A stretch of DNA of 18,677 bases from Lysobacteraceae bacterium UBA6001 (GCA_002429615.1 DJAN01000110.1:1-18677), one strand, 5' to 3'. Positions 1-8,546 are shown, counted from the stretch's first letter. Notes: a model not told the origin generated them from the sequence alone. Numbers and translations are program-made.

Positions 1-137
1 CCATGTCGCCTACGGTCCCGACACGGCCCCACCCCCGCAGACCCTATGGATCATGGTGAGCGGATGGCAGAAGCGGCGGGCCATACGCCCACTTTCAGCA
101 CATCAGGACGTCATCGGCGGCCGATACAATTTCGGCC
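1..137. promoter_or_regulatory. Upstream region of the S1/P1 nuclease gene, with a possible -10 box
   Basis: No gene could be supported in this left-edge stretch; short open frames run through it on both strands but none resembles a protein. A TACAAT hexamer at 125-130 resembles a sigma-70 -10 box and ends only seven bases before the ATG at 138. No convincing -35 box lies 16-18 bases upstream, and no Shine-Dalgarno sequence precedes the ATG. If the box is real, the transcript would start at or next to the start codon. The promoter call is an inference from one hexamer. Confidence 0.3.
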
Positions 138-950
138 ATGACCCGATTCCGCCTCCTCGCCCCCGCCCTCCTCCTCTCCCTGTTCGCCCTCCATACCCCG
201 CAGGCCCAAGCCTGGGGCGGCCAGGGCCATCGCCTCGTCGCCCGCGTGGCCGATACCGAACTCACCCCACAGGCGAAACAGCAGGTCGCCCTGCTGCTGG
301 CCGGCGAACCCGATCCCACCCTCGCCGGCATCGCCTCCTGGGCCGATGAGCTGCGCGAACACGACCCCAAGCTCGGCAAGGAGAGCAGCCGCTGGCATTA
401 CGTCAATCTCGGCGAACACGATTGCGCCTACGACCCGCCGGCCGATTGCCCCGATGGCAACTGCGTCATCGAGGCACTGAAGCGGCAGACCGCGCTGCTC
501 GCCGACCGCAGCCAGCCCATCGAGGCGCGCCGCCAGGCGCTGAAGTTCGTCGTGCATTTCGTCGGCGACATCCACCAGCCGATGCATGCCGGCTACGCCC
601 ACGACAAGGGCGGCAACGATTTCCAGCTGCAGTTCAACGGCAAGGGCACCAACCTGCATTCGCTGTGGGACAGCGGCATGCTCTACGACCGCCACCTCAG
701 CGACGACGACTACCTCGCGCAGCTGCTCAAGCTGCCGGCCACGCCGGCCGCCAAGCCGGTGCTGCCGCCGGATGCGGTGGCGTGGGCGCAGGCCTCGTGC
801 CGCGTCGCGGTCGCGCCGGGCGTGTACCCTGACACGCACGTGCTGCCGGACGGCTATGTCGCCCAGTACCGCCCGCTTGCCGAGGCGGCGCTGCGCCAGG
901 CCGGTGACCGCCTCGCGGCGATCCTCAACGCGGCGCTCGGCACGCCCTGA
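138..950 (+). CDS. Secreted S1/P1-type nuclease
   Basis: A 270-residue zinc-dependent nuclease of the S1/P1 family, which hydrolyses single-stranded DNA and RNA and nucleotide 3'-phosphates; here it is probably periplasmic or secreted. Residues 1-25 form a signal peptide ending in AQA, so the mature protein starts with Trp26. In this family the N-terminal Trp itself binds zinc. The other expected zinc ligands are visible: His31 (WGGQGH), Asp69 (SWAD), His86 (RWHYVN), His139 and Asp143 with His149 (HFVGDIHQPMH), and His173 with Asp177 (LHSLWD). Length fits a bacterial family member. The persulfide-dioxygenase-like gene follows after 25 bases and may be cotranscribed. The start at 138 is chosen because it gives the complete signal peptide. 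Family assignment is firm; the physiological substrate is unknown. Confidence 0.93.
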   Translation: MTRFRLLAPALLLSLFALHTPQAQAWGGQGHRLVARVADTELTPQAKQQVALLLAGEPDPTLAGIASWADELREHDPKLGKESSRWHYVNLGEHDCAYDPPADCPDGNCVIEALKRQTALLADRSQPIEARRQALKFVVHFVGDIHQPMHAGYAHDKGGNDFQLQFNGKGTNLHSLWDSGMLYDRHLSDDDYLAQLLKLPATPAAKPVLPPDAVAWAQASCRVAVAPGVYPDTHVLPDGYVAQYRPLAEAALRQAGDRLAAILNAALGTP

Positions 951-975
951 TCCGACACACCCGGAGGTGTTGCCC

Positions 976-1803
976 GTGCGTCCCGCTGTCCTGCCCTTCC
1001 TGCACGCGCCCAGCAACACCTTCAGCTACCTGGTGGCCGACCCGGACAGCGGCGAGGCCGCGGTGATCGACCCGGCGCTGGATTTCGATCCAGATACCGG
1101 CGAGATCGGCACCGCGCCGGCACAGGCGCTGGTGGACGCGGCGGCTGCACGCGGCTGGCAGGTGCGCTGGCTGCTGGAAACCCACGCGCACGCCGACCAC
1201 GTGTCGGCGGCGCAATGGCTGCGCCAGGCGTGGCCACAGGCACGGTTGGGCATCGGCGCGGGCATCGTGGACGTGCAGCGGGCATTCGCGCCGCGCTATC
1301 GCCTGCCGGCGGATTTCCGCGCCGACGGCTCGCAGTTCGACCAGCTGTTCGCCGATGAGGCGCGCTTCGCGCTTGGCACGCTGCAGGCGCGGGTGATCGC
1401 GGTGCCCGGGCATACCCCGGACAGCGTGGCCTACCTGATCGGCGATGCACTGTTCCCCGGCGATTCGATCTTCATGCCCGACGGCGGCACCGCCCGCTGC
1501 GACTTTCCCGGCGGCGATGCGGCACAGCTGTACCAGTCGATCCAGCGCCTGTTCGCGCTGCCCGGCGACACCCGCATGTTCGTGTGCCACGACTATGGCC
1601 CCGGCGGCCGCGCGCTGGCGCATGCCACCTGCGTCGCCGACCAGCAGCGCGCCAACATCCATGTGCAGCTCGGCGTGGTGCAGGAGGATTTCGTCTCGCG
1701 CCGCCAGGCACGCGATGCCACGCTCGCCGAGCCGAAGCTGATGGGACCGGCGGTGAAGGCCAACCTGCAGGGCGGCCGCTACCAGGACCTGCTGCCGCTG
1801 TAG
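976..1803 (+). CDS. MBL-fold hydrolase, ETHE1/Blh-like (probable persulfide dioxygenase)
   Basis: A 275-residue metallo-beta-lactamase-fold protein. The HxHxDH motif (THAHADH, His70-His75), His146 in PGHTPDS and Asp163 in FPGDSIF match the mononuclear iron ligands of ETHE1-type persulfide dioxygenases (His, His, Asp), which oxidise glutathione persulfide to sulfite. The N-terminal [10 protein letters not shown] segment and the [10 protein letters not shown] loop resemble the bacterial Blh/ETHE1 branch rather than glyoxalase II. There is no rhodanese domain. The GTG at 976 is chosen as start because a GGAGGT ribosome binding site sits at 963-968 with seven bases of spacing; the open frame extends much further upstream but overlaps the nuclease gene. 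No BigR-type regulator is seen nearby. MBL fold is certain; persulfide dioxygenase is a family inference, and another thioesterase-like activity is possible. Confidence 0.85.
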   Translation: MRPAVLPFLHAPSNTFSYLVADPDSGEAAVIDPALDFDPDTGEIGTAPAQALVDAAAARGWQVRWLLETHAHADHVSAAQWLRQAWPQARLGIGAGIVDVQRAFAPRYRLPADFRADGSQFDQLFADEARFALGTLQARVIAVPGHTPDSVAYLIGDALFPGDSIFMPDGGTARCDFPGGDAAQLYQSIQRLFALPGDTRMFVCHDYGPGGRALAHATCVADQQRANIHVQLGVVQEDFVSRRQARDATLAEPKLMGPAVKANLQGGRYQDLLPL

Positions 1804-1829
1804 GTCACGGCGGGCGCACGCCGGGCCGG

Positions 1830-1835
1830 TATGAT
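1830..1835 (+). promoter_or_regulatory. Possible -10 box for modABC
   Basis: TATGAT in the 59-base gap between the MBL-fold gene and modA. It lies about 28 bases before the modA ATG, which would leave a leader of about 20 bases containing the GGAG site at 1853-1856. No good -35 match stands 16-18 bases upstream, so this is a weak call. Confidence 0.3.
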
Positions 1836-1862
1836 CCGTCCATCTTCTCGCCGGAGTCGTCC

Positions 1863-2639
1863 ATGAAGACCTTGTCCCGGGCACTGTGCGCGCTGTTCGT
1901 GCTCACGCTGCCCCTGATGGCCCAGGCGCAGGCACCCGCCGGCACCGTCACCGTGTTCGCCGCGGCCAGCCTCAAGGAGTCGATGGACGAGGCCGCCACC
2001 GCCTACCAGAAGGCCACCGGCGTGACGATCACCCCCTCCTACGCCGCCAGCTCGACGCTGGCGCGGCAGATCGAGCAGGGCGCGCCGGCCGAGGTGTTCT
2101 TCTCCGCCGACCTGGAGTGGATGGACTACCTGCAGCAGCGCGACCTGGTGCGCGCGGCGGACCGCCACAACCTGCTCGGCAACACGCTGGTGCTGGTGGC
2201 GCCGGCCACGGCAGCCACCACCGCGGTCGATCCGGCCAAGCCGGGGGCGATCGCCAAGGCGCTGGGCGCGGACGGTCGCCTCGCCGTGGGCCAGACCAAC
2301 AGCGTGCCGGCCGGCAAGTACGCGCGCGCGGCGCTGGAGAAACTCGGTCAGTGGGACGCGCTGTCACCACGCCTGGCCGAGGCCGAGAGCGTGCGCGCGG
2401 CGCTGATGCTGGTCTCGCGTGGCGAAACGCCACTGGGCATCGTGTACGGCTCCGATGCCAAGGCCGAGCCCAAGGTGAAGGTCGTCGGCACCTTCCCCGC
2501 CGGCAGCCACCCCGCCATCGTCTACCCGGTGGCACCGCTGGCCAAGGCCTCGCCGCAGGCGCGCGCGTTCGTGCAGTGGCTGCAGGGCCCGGCGGCGCGC
2601 GACATCTTCCGTCGCCGCGGTTTCAGCCTGAGCCCCTGA
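1863..2639 (+). CDS. modA: Molybdate ABC transporter, periplasmic binding protein ModA
   Basis: A 258-residue periplasmic solute-binding protein that captures molybdate (and tungstate) for the ModBC importer. It has a signal peptide over about residues 1-24 ending in AQAQA. The mature start [12 protein letters not shown] is typical of ModA; the serine of AASL and the [13 protein letters not shown] segment are where ModA proteins bind the oxyanion. [12 protein letters not shown] and the GIVYGSDA hinge region also fit the family. The ATG at 1863 is preceded by GGAG at 1853-1856 with six bases of spacing. It is the first gene of modABC, six bases before modB. No ModE gene or obvious ModE box was found in the window, so regulation by molybdenum cannot be read from the sequence. 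Confidence 0.95.
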   Translation: MKTLSRALCALFVLTLPLMAQAQAPAGTVTVFAAASLKESMDEAATAYQKATGVTITPSYAASSTLARQIEQGAPAEVFFSADLEWMDYLQQRDLVRAADRHNLLGNTLVLVAPATAATTAVDPAKPGAIAKALGADGRLAVGQTNSVPAGKYARAALEKLGQWDALSPRLAEAESVRAALMLVSRGETPLGIVYGSDAKAEPKVKVVGTFPAGSHPAIVYPVAPLAKASPQARAFVQWLQGPAARDIFRRRGFSLSP

Positions 2640-2645
2640 TCGCGC

Positions 2646-3338
2646 GTGCCCGCGTTCTCACCGGCGGAAATCACCGCGATCGCGCTCAGCGTCAAGGTCG
2701 CGCTGGTCGCGGCCATCGCCAGCCTGCCGTTCGGCGTGGCCTGCGGCTGGCTGCTGGCACGCCGCCAGTTCCCGGGCAAGGCGCTGTTCGACGCGCTGCT
2801 GCTGCTGCCACTGGTGATGCCGCCGGTGGTCACCGGCTACGTGCTGCTGATCGCGTTCGGCAACCAGGGCGTGCTGGGGGCGTGGCTGCGTGAGTATCTC
2901 GGCATCCAGCTCGCGTTCCGCTGGACCGGCGCGGCGTTGGCCTGCGCGGTGATGGGCTTCCCGTTGATGGTGCGGGCGATCCGCCTGTCGATCGAAGCCA
3001 CCGACCGGCGCCTGGAGGCGGCGGCGGCGACATTGGGCGCGCCGCCCTGGCGGGTGTTCCTCACCATCACCCTGCCGCTGGCGTGGCCGGGGCTGGTGGC
3101 CGGCGCGGTGCTGGCGTTTGCCAAGGCGCTGGGCGAGTTCGGCGCGACGATCACCTTCGTGTCCAACATTCCCGGAGAAACGCAGACACTGTCCTCGGCG
3201 ATCTACGGGCTGCTGCAGGTGCCCGGCGGCGAAGCCGGGATCTGGCGCCTGACCGCGGTGGCCTTCGCGATCTCACTGCTGGCGCTGCTGCTGTCCGAGT
3301 GGCTGGTGCAGCGCCAGCGCCTGGCGCAGGAGCGCTGA
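2646..3338 (+). CDS. modB: Molybdate ABC transporter, permease ModB
   Basis: A 230-residue inner-membrane permease of the molybdate/tungstate importer. It has several hydrophobic helices and the EAA loop that docks on the ATPase (EAAAATLGAPPWRVF followed by LPLAWPGL). The C-terminal signature EFGATITFVSNIPGETQT is characteristic of ModB. The start is a GTG only six bases after the modA stop, with no clear Shine-Dalgarno sequence, which suggests translational coupling. The stop TGA overlaps the modC ATG by one base (TGATG). Length is close to E. coli ModB. Assignment is confident from sequence and operon context. Confidence 0.95.
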   Translation: MPAFSPAEITAIALSVKVALVAAIASLPFGVACGWLLARRQFPGKALFDALLLLPLVMPPVVTGYVLLIAFGNQGVLGAWLREYLGIQLAFRWTGAALACAVMGFPLMVRAIRLSIEATDRRLEAAAATLGAPPWRVFLTITLPLAWPGLVAGAVLAFAKALGEFGATITFVSNIPGETQTLSSAIYGLLQVPGGEAGIWRLTAVAFAISLLALLLSEWLVQRQRLAQER

Positions 3339-3949
3339 TGCTGTCGCTGGATATCGAGCTGCGTCGCGGCGATTACCGGCGCCAGGTTCGCATCGAGGAA
3401 GCCGCGCGCGTGATCGCGCTGGTCGGCCCGTCCGGGGCGGGCAAGACCAGCGTGCTCAATGCCATCGCCGGGCTGCTGCGGCCGCACGCCGGGCGCATCG
3501 CGGTGGAGGGACGGGTGCTGTTCGATCACGCGGCGCGGATCGACGTGCCAGCCCATCGGCGCCGCATCGGCTATGTGTTCCAGGATGCGCGGCTGTTCCC
3601 GCACCTGGATGTGGCGGCGAACCTGCGCTACGGGCGGCATGAGGGAGAACAGCGCTTCCGTTTCGACGACATCGTCGCGCTGCTCGGGATCGACGCGTTG
3701 CTGGAACGGCGGCCGCGGCATCTGTCCGGCGGCGAGGCGCAGCGCGTGGCGATCGGGCGGGCGCTGCTGTCGCAGCCGGCGCTGCTGCTGCTCGATGAGC
3801 CGCTGTCGGCGCTGGACCGGGAGCGGCGCGAGGAGTTGATTCCGTATCTGCAGCGGGTGCGTGACTCGCTCGGGCTGCCGATGCTGTATGTGAGCCATCG
3901 CGAGGATGAGGTGCGGCGGATCGCCGAGGTGGTGCATGTGCTGGCGTGA
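3338..3949 (+). CDS. modC: Molybdate ABC transporter, short ATP-binding protein ModC
   Basis: A 203-residue ABC ATPase powering molybdate import. Visible motifs are Walker A GPSGAGKT (30-37), the Q-loop at Gln82 (YVFQDARLFPHL), the signature LSGGEAQ (129-135), Walker B LLLLDEP (149-155), the D-loop SALD and the switch histidine His187 (YVSHRED). The protein ends directly after the ATPase domain. Classical ModC (about 350 residues in E. coli) continues with a Mop/TOBE domain that binds molybdate, which is absent here. The stop codon is clear and no continuation is seen in other frames before the REP-like element, so the short form appears genuine. GGAG at 3329-3332 precedes the ATG by five bases. 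A generic ABC ATPase is excluded mainly by operon position. Confidence 0.92.
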   Translation: MLSLDIELRRGDYRRQVRIEEAARVIALVGPSGAGKTSVLNAIAGLLRPHAGRIAVEGRVLFDHAARIDVPAHRRRIGYVFQDARLFPHLDVAANLRYGRHEGEQRFRFDDIVALLGIDALLERRPRHLSGGEAQRVAIGRALLSQPALLLLDEPLSALDRERREELIPYLQRVRDSLGLPMLYVSHREDEVRRIAEVVHVLA

Positions 3950-3959
3950 GGGTGGGTCG

Positions 3960-3983
3960 CGTCGCGGCTGAAGCCGCTCCTAC
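3960..3983. repeat. REP-like palindrome between convergent genes
   Basis: The sequence GCGGCTGAAGCCGC (3964-3977) is an inverted repeat with six-base arms and a two-base centre, followed by TCCTACAAAAAAA. Read on the minus strand it is GTAGGAGCGGCTTCAGCCGC, a unit familiar as a dispersed REP element in lysobacters and pseudomonads. It sits in the 52-base gap between the ends of modC and the minus-strand antiporter gene, a usual place for REPs. The A-run does not give either transcript a U-tract directly after the stem, so it is not a textbook terminator, although it may protect mRNA ends. Confidence 0.6.
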
Positions 3984-4001
3984 AAAAAAAATAAAATGTA
4001 T

Positions 4002-5339
4002 TCATGCGGCAGGTGGGGGCGCGCGTGCCGCCGCGACTTCGCGCATGCGGCGCATGAAGAACGGGTACAGCGCGGCGCTGAACAGCATCGCCACCGTGGC
4101 ATAGGCCAGCAGCTGCGGTTCGGCGCCCAGCAGCGCGTACAGGCAGTAGAGGATCGCCGCGCCGCCGGCCAGCATCGCCAGCCAGTGCATGCCGCCCCGC
4201 TCGTTGCGTGCCAGGCTGTTCCACATCAGCGCACCGGCCGAGAACAGGTACGGGATGATCGTCAGCAGCACCGCGATGTTGGTCAGCTGGTCGAACTGGT
4301 GCGAGAGCGTCGGCGAGGCGGTCACCAGCAGCAGCACGCTCATCAGCGCGGCGACGATCATCAATCCCGCGCCCGGCATCCCATGCCGGTTGACCCGGCA
4401 GAACACCCGCGGAAACAGGCCGTCCTCGGCCGCGGCCTTGGCCGATTGCCCGACCAGCAGCATCCAGCCGCCCAGCGCGCCGAACGACTTGAACACCGCG
4501 CATAGCGCGATCGCCACCGCGCCCCACGGGCCCACCATCAGCCGCGCCGCTTCAGCGAACGGCGCGGAGGAATCACGCAGTTCGGCCATCGGCAGCATGC
4601 CCATGATCACCAGTGAGCACGCCACGTAGATGCCCGCCGCGAGCGCCAACCCACCCAGCGTCGCCAACGGGATGTTGCGCCGCGGGTTGTCGATCACCTC
4701 GGCCGAGACCGCCGCGCTTTCCACCCCCATGAACGCCCACAGCGCGATCGAGGCACTGCGCGAGATCGCCGCGCCATCGCCCAGGCCACTGACATTCCAG
4801 CCGGCGCGGAACAGCCCGCCATCGAACCACCACCAGCCAGCGATGGCGATGAACAGGATCGGGATCAACGCCAATACCAGCGTGCCGGCTTCCAGTGCGC
4901 CGATCCAGCGCGCGCCACGCGCATTGGCCAGGCTCAGGCCCCAGATCACCAGCAGGGTGAACGCCATGCGCGCCAGCAGCGGGTCCAGCACCGGCAGCAA
5001 GTGGGCGAGATAGCCGGTGACCACCAGCGCGATGGCGACATTGCCGATCCAGTTGCCGAACCAGTACGCGTAGTTGCTGACGAAGCCGATGTAAGGACCG
5101 AACGCATCGCGTGCATACGCATACGGCCCACCCGGCTGCGGGTCGATCTGCCCCAGGCGCGCGAATACCAGCCCGAGCGCGAACGCGCCGGCAGTGGCGA
5201 TGATCCAGCCGAACGAAGAGATGCTGCCGACGGTGGCGAGGTTGGCCGGCAGCAGGAACACCCCCGTGCCGATCATGTTGCCGGCGACCAGCATCGTCGC
5301 CATCGTCAGGCCCATCTTCTTCGGCGCGGCCGCGCTCAT
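4002..5339 (-). CDS. APC-superfamily basic amino acid/polyamine antiporter (AdiC/PotE/CadB-like), second copy
   Basis: A 445-residue inner-membrane transporter, expected to have 12 helices, of the basic amino acid/polyamine antiporter family. Such proteins exchange arginine, lysine or ornithine for the decarboxylated amine. The helix-1 substrate loop reads GNMIGTG (residues 20-26), where AdiC has a serine in place of this threonine. Trp201 in LWAFMGVES and Trp292 in LGGWMLL correspond to the gating Trp202 and Trp293 of AdiC, and WIGN (97-100) is kept. It resembles the other antiporter encoded upstream in the same operon but is clearly divergent from it. Its start overlaps the stop of the CDF-like gene by four bases (ATGA), which indicates translational coupling. 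It is the last gene of the operon. Substrate cannot be fixed from sequence. Confidence 0.9.
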   Translation of the reverse strand: MSAAAPKKMGLTMATMLVAGNMIGTGVFLLPANLATVGSISSFGWIIATAGAFALGLVFARLGQIDPQPGGPYAYARDAFGPYIGFVSNYAYWFGNWIGNVAIALVVTGYLAHLLPVLDPLLARMAFTLLVIWGLSLANARGARWIGALEAGTLVLALIPILFIAIAGWWWFDGGLFRAGWNVSGLGDGAAISRSASIALWAFMGVESAAVSAEVIDNPRRNIPLATLGGLALAAGIYVACSLVIMGMLPMAELRDSSAPFAEAARLMVGPWGAVAIALCAVFKSFGALGGWMLLVGQSAKAAAEDGLFPRVFCRVNRHGMPGAGLMIVAALMSVLLLVTASPTLSHQFDQLTNIAVLLTIIPYLFSAGALMWNSLARNERGGMHWLAMLAGGAAILYCLYALLGAEPQLLAYATVAMLFSAALYPFFMRRMREVAAARAPPPAA

Positions 5340-6241
5340 GTCCAGGCCGGATCCGAGGTGAAGTCAATGGTCAGCCAGAACTGCGCCTCTCGCGCGCCGA
5401 GCTGGTCGGCGATACCGTCACGCAGCGCGTCGGCACGACCGATGGAACCGGGGTTGTAGTCCGGCCGGGTCAGCACGTGGATCTCGACGAAGCGCATGCG
5501 TCCCATCTTGGCGACATGGCTGGTGAAGCCGACGAAGCCATGCTCGGCCACGAAGGCCGTCATCACTTCATGCACGCGGCGGTCGAGGTCGTCCGGCGCG
5601 ACCTGCAGCACCTCGCGCATCGCCCGCCAGGCGCCACGCAACGGCAGCGGCAGCACCGCCAGGCTGATCAGGCACAGCACCAGCGGATCGATATACGGTG
5701 TCCAGTGCGCATAGGCGCCGCCATGCAGGCCCAGCGCGATCAGGAAGGCCAGCACCACCGCCAGGCTCATCAGCCCGGTCAGCAGCCAGGCGCGCGCATC
5801 CAGCGCCAGCAGGCCGGACTCCAGCCGCCGCGCATGCCGGCCGATCCACACCGCCATCGCCAGGTCGACCACGGTCAGCAGCAGCGCCCAGGCCAGCGCG
5901 GCGCCGTAGCGCACCTCATGGCCGCCATCGCTGAAGCCGATCATCGCGTTGGCCAGCGCATAGATGCAGGCCAGGCTGAGGATCGCGCCGCCCAGCGCCT
6001 CCACCATGGGTTCCAGGTGCCAGTAACCGTACTGGAAGCGCGGGCTGTCCTCGCGCGCCACCAGCCGCAGCACGGCAAGCGCGACCAGGGTGAGCGCGAC
6101 ATCGACCAGGCTGTAGACGCCATCGAACAGGATCGCCTGCGAGCGCGCCAGCAGCCCGCCCACGAAGCCGATCGCCGCCACGCACACGGTGGCGGCGATG
6201 GACGCCTTGAGGATGCGCTGTTCCTGGCGGGTATCGCTCAT
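5336..6241 (-). CDS. CDF-family transporter homologue with degenerate metal site
   Basis: A 301-residue membrane protein with the cation diffusion facilitator layout: about six helices and a cytoplasmic C-terminal domain. Aligned by eye with E. coli FieF/YiiP, SxxILxxxxxSLVD in helix 2 matches, but the first zinc Asp is Tyr43 and only Asp47 remains. In helix 5 the HxxxD pair is replaced (Asp148-Ala-Arg-Ala-Trp-Leu-Leu-Thr155). The FGHGKAE loop reads YGYWHLE (71-77). His255 of the C-terminal domain is kept, while the later HQDP histidine is not. Three of four transport-site ligands therefore appear lost. The ATG at 6241 lies 16 bases past the decarboxylase stop without a clear ribosome site, and the stop overlaps the next antiporter start (ATGA). 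The fold is well supported; transport of Zn/Fe is doubtful. Confidence 0.82.
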   Translation of the reverse strand: MSDTRQEQRILKASIAATVCVAAIGFVGGLLARSQAILFDGVYSLVDVALTLVALAVLRLVAREDSPRFQYGYWHLEPMVEALGGAILSLACIYALANAMIGFSDGGHEVRYGAALAWALLLTVVDLAMAVWIGRHARRLESGLLALDARAWLLTGLMSLAVVLAFLIALGLHGGAYAHWTPYIDPLVLCLISLAVLPLPLRGAWRAMREVLQVAPDDLDRRVHEVMTAFVAEHGFVGFTSHVAKMGRMRFVEIHVLTRPDYNPGSIGRADALRDGIADQLGAREAQFWLTIDFTSDPAWT

Positions 6242-6257
6242 GCGCCGGACCGGGGCC

Positions 6258-8546
6258 TCATACCTTGAGCACCTCCACCTTGTAGGTGGACGGGTTGACG
6301 CTCCTGTCGATGATCGGCCCGTGCACGTCGGACTCGAAGCCGGGGAAGCGCTCGTTCTGCGCACGCGCGATGCGCAGCGACTGGATGATCGGCTCGTCGC
6401 TGGCGCCAAAGCGCTCGCCCGGCATGATGGTGGGGATGCCCGGCGGGTACGGCACCAGCATGGTGCCGGCGATGCGCCCGGGCAGCTGGTCGATGTCCAC
6501 CCGCTCGATGCGGCCATGCACGAGGTGGTTGTAGGCATCGGCGGGTGTCATCGCTGGCGCCGGCAGGTCCACGTACATCTCGCGCATCACCTCGGCCACC
6601 TTGAACTCCCGGTTGAAGGCATGCAGGTCGTCGCACAGGTCGCGCAGCCCGACATCGGTATACGCCACCGGATACGACGCCACCAGCGCCGGCAAGGCCT
6701 TCTGCAGCGGCGCATTGACATCGTACAGCGACTTGAACGCCATCAGCTCGGCTACCAGCGTGCTCCACTTGCCCTTGGTGATGCCCATCGAGAACAGGAA
6801 CAGCACCGAGTACAGATTGGTCTTCTCCACGGTGATGCCGCGCGACCACAGGAAATTGCTCAGCACCGCGGCCGGGATGCCGCGCGCGCCCATCTCGCCA
6901 TCCATCGACAGCCCCGGGGTCAGCAGCGTGACCTTGATCGGGTCGATCAGCACGTATTCGTCGGCCAGCTTGTCGAAGCCATGCCAGTGCGCGTCCGGGC
7001 GCAGATACCATTCGTCGCGCTTGGCCACCATCGGCGCGGGCGTGTCGCCCTTGCCCAGCGCGCGGGCCACCTCATCCGGCTGCCAGACCCGGAACCACCA
7101 GTCGTCGCGCCCCAGGTCTTCCTGCACGTGCAGCATCGCGCGGCGGAACGCGATGGCCTCGTCATGCATCTCCTGCACCAGCGAGCGCCCGGACTCGCCT
7201 TCCATCATCTTCGAGGCGACATCGCAGGAGGCGATGATGCCGTAGTGCGGGCTGGTCGAGGTATGCATCATGAACGCTTCGTTGAAGCGCTCGGCATCCA
7301 GCTTGCGGTCGGCGGCATCGCGCGCGTGGATCATCGACGCCTGCGAGAACGCGGCCAGCAGCTTGTGCGTGGACTGGGTGGTGAAGATGATCGCGTCCTG
7401 CTCGCGCGGCTTGCCCTTGGCCATGCCGTAGTGGTCTTCGTAGAACGGGTGGAACGCCGCGTAGCCGTACCAGGCCTCGTCGAAGTGCAGGAATTCGACC
7501 TTCTCGCCGACCTGGCGGGCGATCTTCTCGGCGTTGTAGCACAGGCCGTCATAGGTGGAATTGGTCACCACCGCGATGCGCGCCTTCGCCCCGGCCTCGC
7601 GCGCCTGGCTGGCCAGCGGATGCGCCGCCATGCGTTCCTCCATGGCCTCCGGCGAGAACTGGTCCAGGCTGATCGGCCCGATGATGCCGTGCGCGTTGCG
7701 GCTGGGGGTGAAGTACACCGGGATGCCGCCGGTCATCATCAGCGAGTGCATCAGCGATTTGTGGCAGTTGCGGTCGACGAACACCACGTCGCCGCGCCCC
7801 ACCGTGCCCTGCCAGACGATCTTGTTGGCGGTGGAGGTGCCGTTGGTGACGAAGAAGGTATGGTCGGCACCGAAGTTGCGTGCCGCCTCGGCCTCGGCCT
7901 CGCGGATCGGTCCGGTGTGGTCGAGCAGCGAACCCAGCTCCGGCACCGAGATGGACAAATCGCTGCGCAGCGTGTTCTCGCCGAAGAACTGGTGGAACGC
8001 ACGTCCCACCGGTGATTTGGTGAAGGCCACGCCGCCGGCATGCCCGGGCGTGTGCCAGGAGTAGTTCGATTCGGCTGCATGCTGGATCAACGCGCCGAAG
8101 AACGGCGGCAGCAGCTTGCCCATGTAGGCCTCGGCCGCGCGCATCACCTGGCGGGCGATGAAGTTCTTGGTGTCCTCGAACAGGAAGATGAAGCCGTGCA
8201 CGTACTTGAGCAGCTTGCTCGGCACCTTCTCGATGGTGCGCCGCTCGCCGTACAGGAACACCGGCAGGTCAGCACGGCGCTGGCTCTGCTCGCGCAGGAA
8301 GCCCAGCAGGCGCTGGAACTCGCCAGTCACGTCCTCGGTGCCGTCGATGGAGATCAGCACCGCCGACGCGGCAACATAGGTCCGCGCGCCGGCCTGCGCG
8401 TCCTCCAGGGTGAGACCGCACAGCACCCGCTGGTCGTTGCCGCGCAGCTCCTCCACCAGCGCGCGGATCAGGATGCCGCCGATGCGCGGCGACTCGTAGT
8501 CGGCATCGATGACGACGACGGGGTAATCCAGGGACTTGAAGTACAC
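6258..8546 (-). CDS. Biodegradative Arg/Lys/Orn decarboxylase (PLP fold type I)
   Basis: A 762-residue PLP-dependent decarboxylase of the group III AdiA/CadA/SpeF family. It removes CO2 from a basic amino acid to give agmatine, cadaverine or putrescine, consuming a proton. The order is: an N-terminal response-regulator-like wing domain (about 1-120), the PLP domain with WHTPGHAGG, TNGTSTANK, HFDEAW (Asp356) and TQSTHKLLAAFSQAS with the PLP lysine at Lys395 (codon 7362-7364), then the C-terminal domain with LPYPPGIP-like VPYPPGIPTIMPGE. Length matches E. coli AdiA and CadA. I place the start at the GTG at 8546 because AAGGAG lies seven bases upstream; an in-frame ATG at 8570 would add eight residues but has no such site. 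The neighbouring AdiC-like antiporter favours arginine; lysine or ornithine remain possible. Confidence 0.93.
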   Translation of the reverse strand: MYFKSLDYPVVVIDADYESPRIGGILIRALVEELRGNDQRVLCGLTLEDAQAGARTYVAASAVLISIDGTEDVTGEFQRLLGFLREQSQRRADLPVFLYGERRTIEKVPSKLLKYVHGFIFLFEDTKNFIARQVMRAAEAYMGKLLPPFFGALIQHAAESNYSWHTPGHAGGVAFTKSPVGRAFHQFFGENTLRSDLSISVPELGSLLDHTGPIREAEAEAARNFGADHTFFVTNGTSTANKIVWQGTVGRGDVVFVDRNCHKSLMHSLMMTGGIPVYFTPSRNAHGIIGPISLDQFSPEAMEERMAAHPLASQAREAGAKARIAVVTNSTYDGLCYNAEKIARQVGEKVEFLHFDEAWYGYAAFHPFYEDHYGMAKGKPREQDAIIFTTQSTHKLLAAFSQASMIHARDAADRKLDAERFNEAFMMHTSTSPHYGIIASCDVASKMMEGESGRSLVQEMHDEAIAFRRAMLHVQEDLGRDDWWFRVWQPDEVARALGKGDTPAPMVAKRDEWYLRPDAHWHGFDKLADEYVLIDPIKVTLLTPGLSMDGEMGARGIPAAVLSNFLWSRGITVEKTNLYSVLFLFSMGITKGKWSTLVAELMAFKSLYDVNAPLQKALPALVASYPVAYTDVGLRDLCDDLHAFNREFKVAEVMREMYVDLPAPAMTPADAYNHLVHGRIERVDIDQLPGRIAGTMLVPYPPGIPTIMPGERFGASDEPIIQSLRIARAQNERFPGFESDVHGPIIDRSVNPSTYKVEVLKV

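Noticed and set aside
53..349. A 98-codon plus-strand frame at the left edge
   Set aside because: It is Pro/Arg-rich, overlaps the signal peptide and N-terminus of the nuclease in another frame, and has no ribosome binding site.
3958..3998. Intrinsic terminator for modC or for the convergent antiporter
   Set aside because: The stem is present, but on the plus strand it is followed by an A-run, and on the minus strand the T-run comes before the stem. Neither direction gives stem plus U-tract, so it is listed as a REP-like repeat instead.
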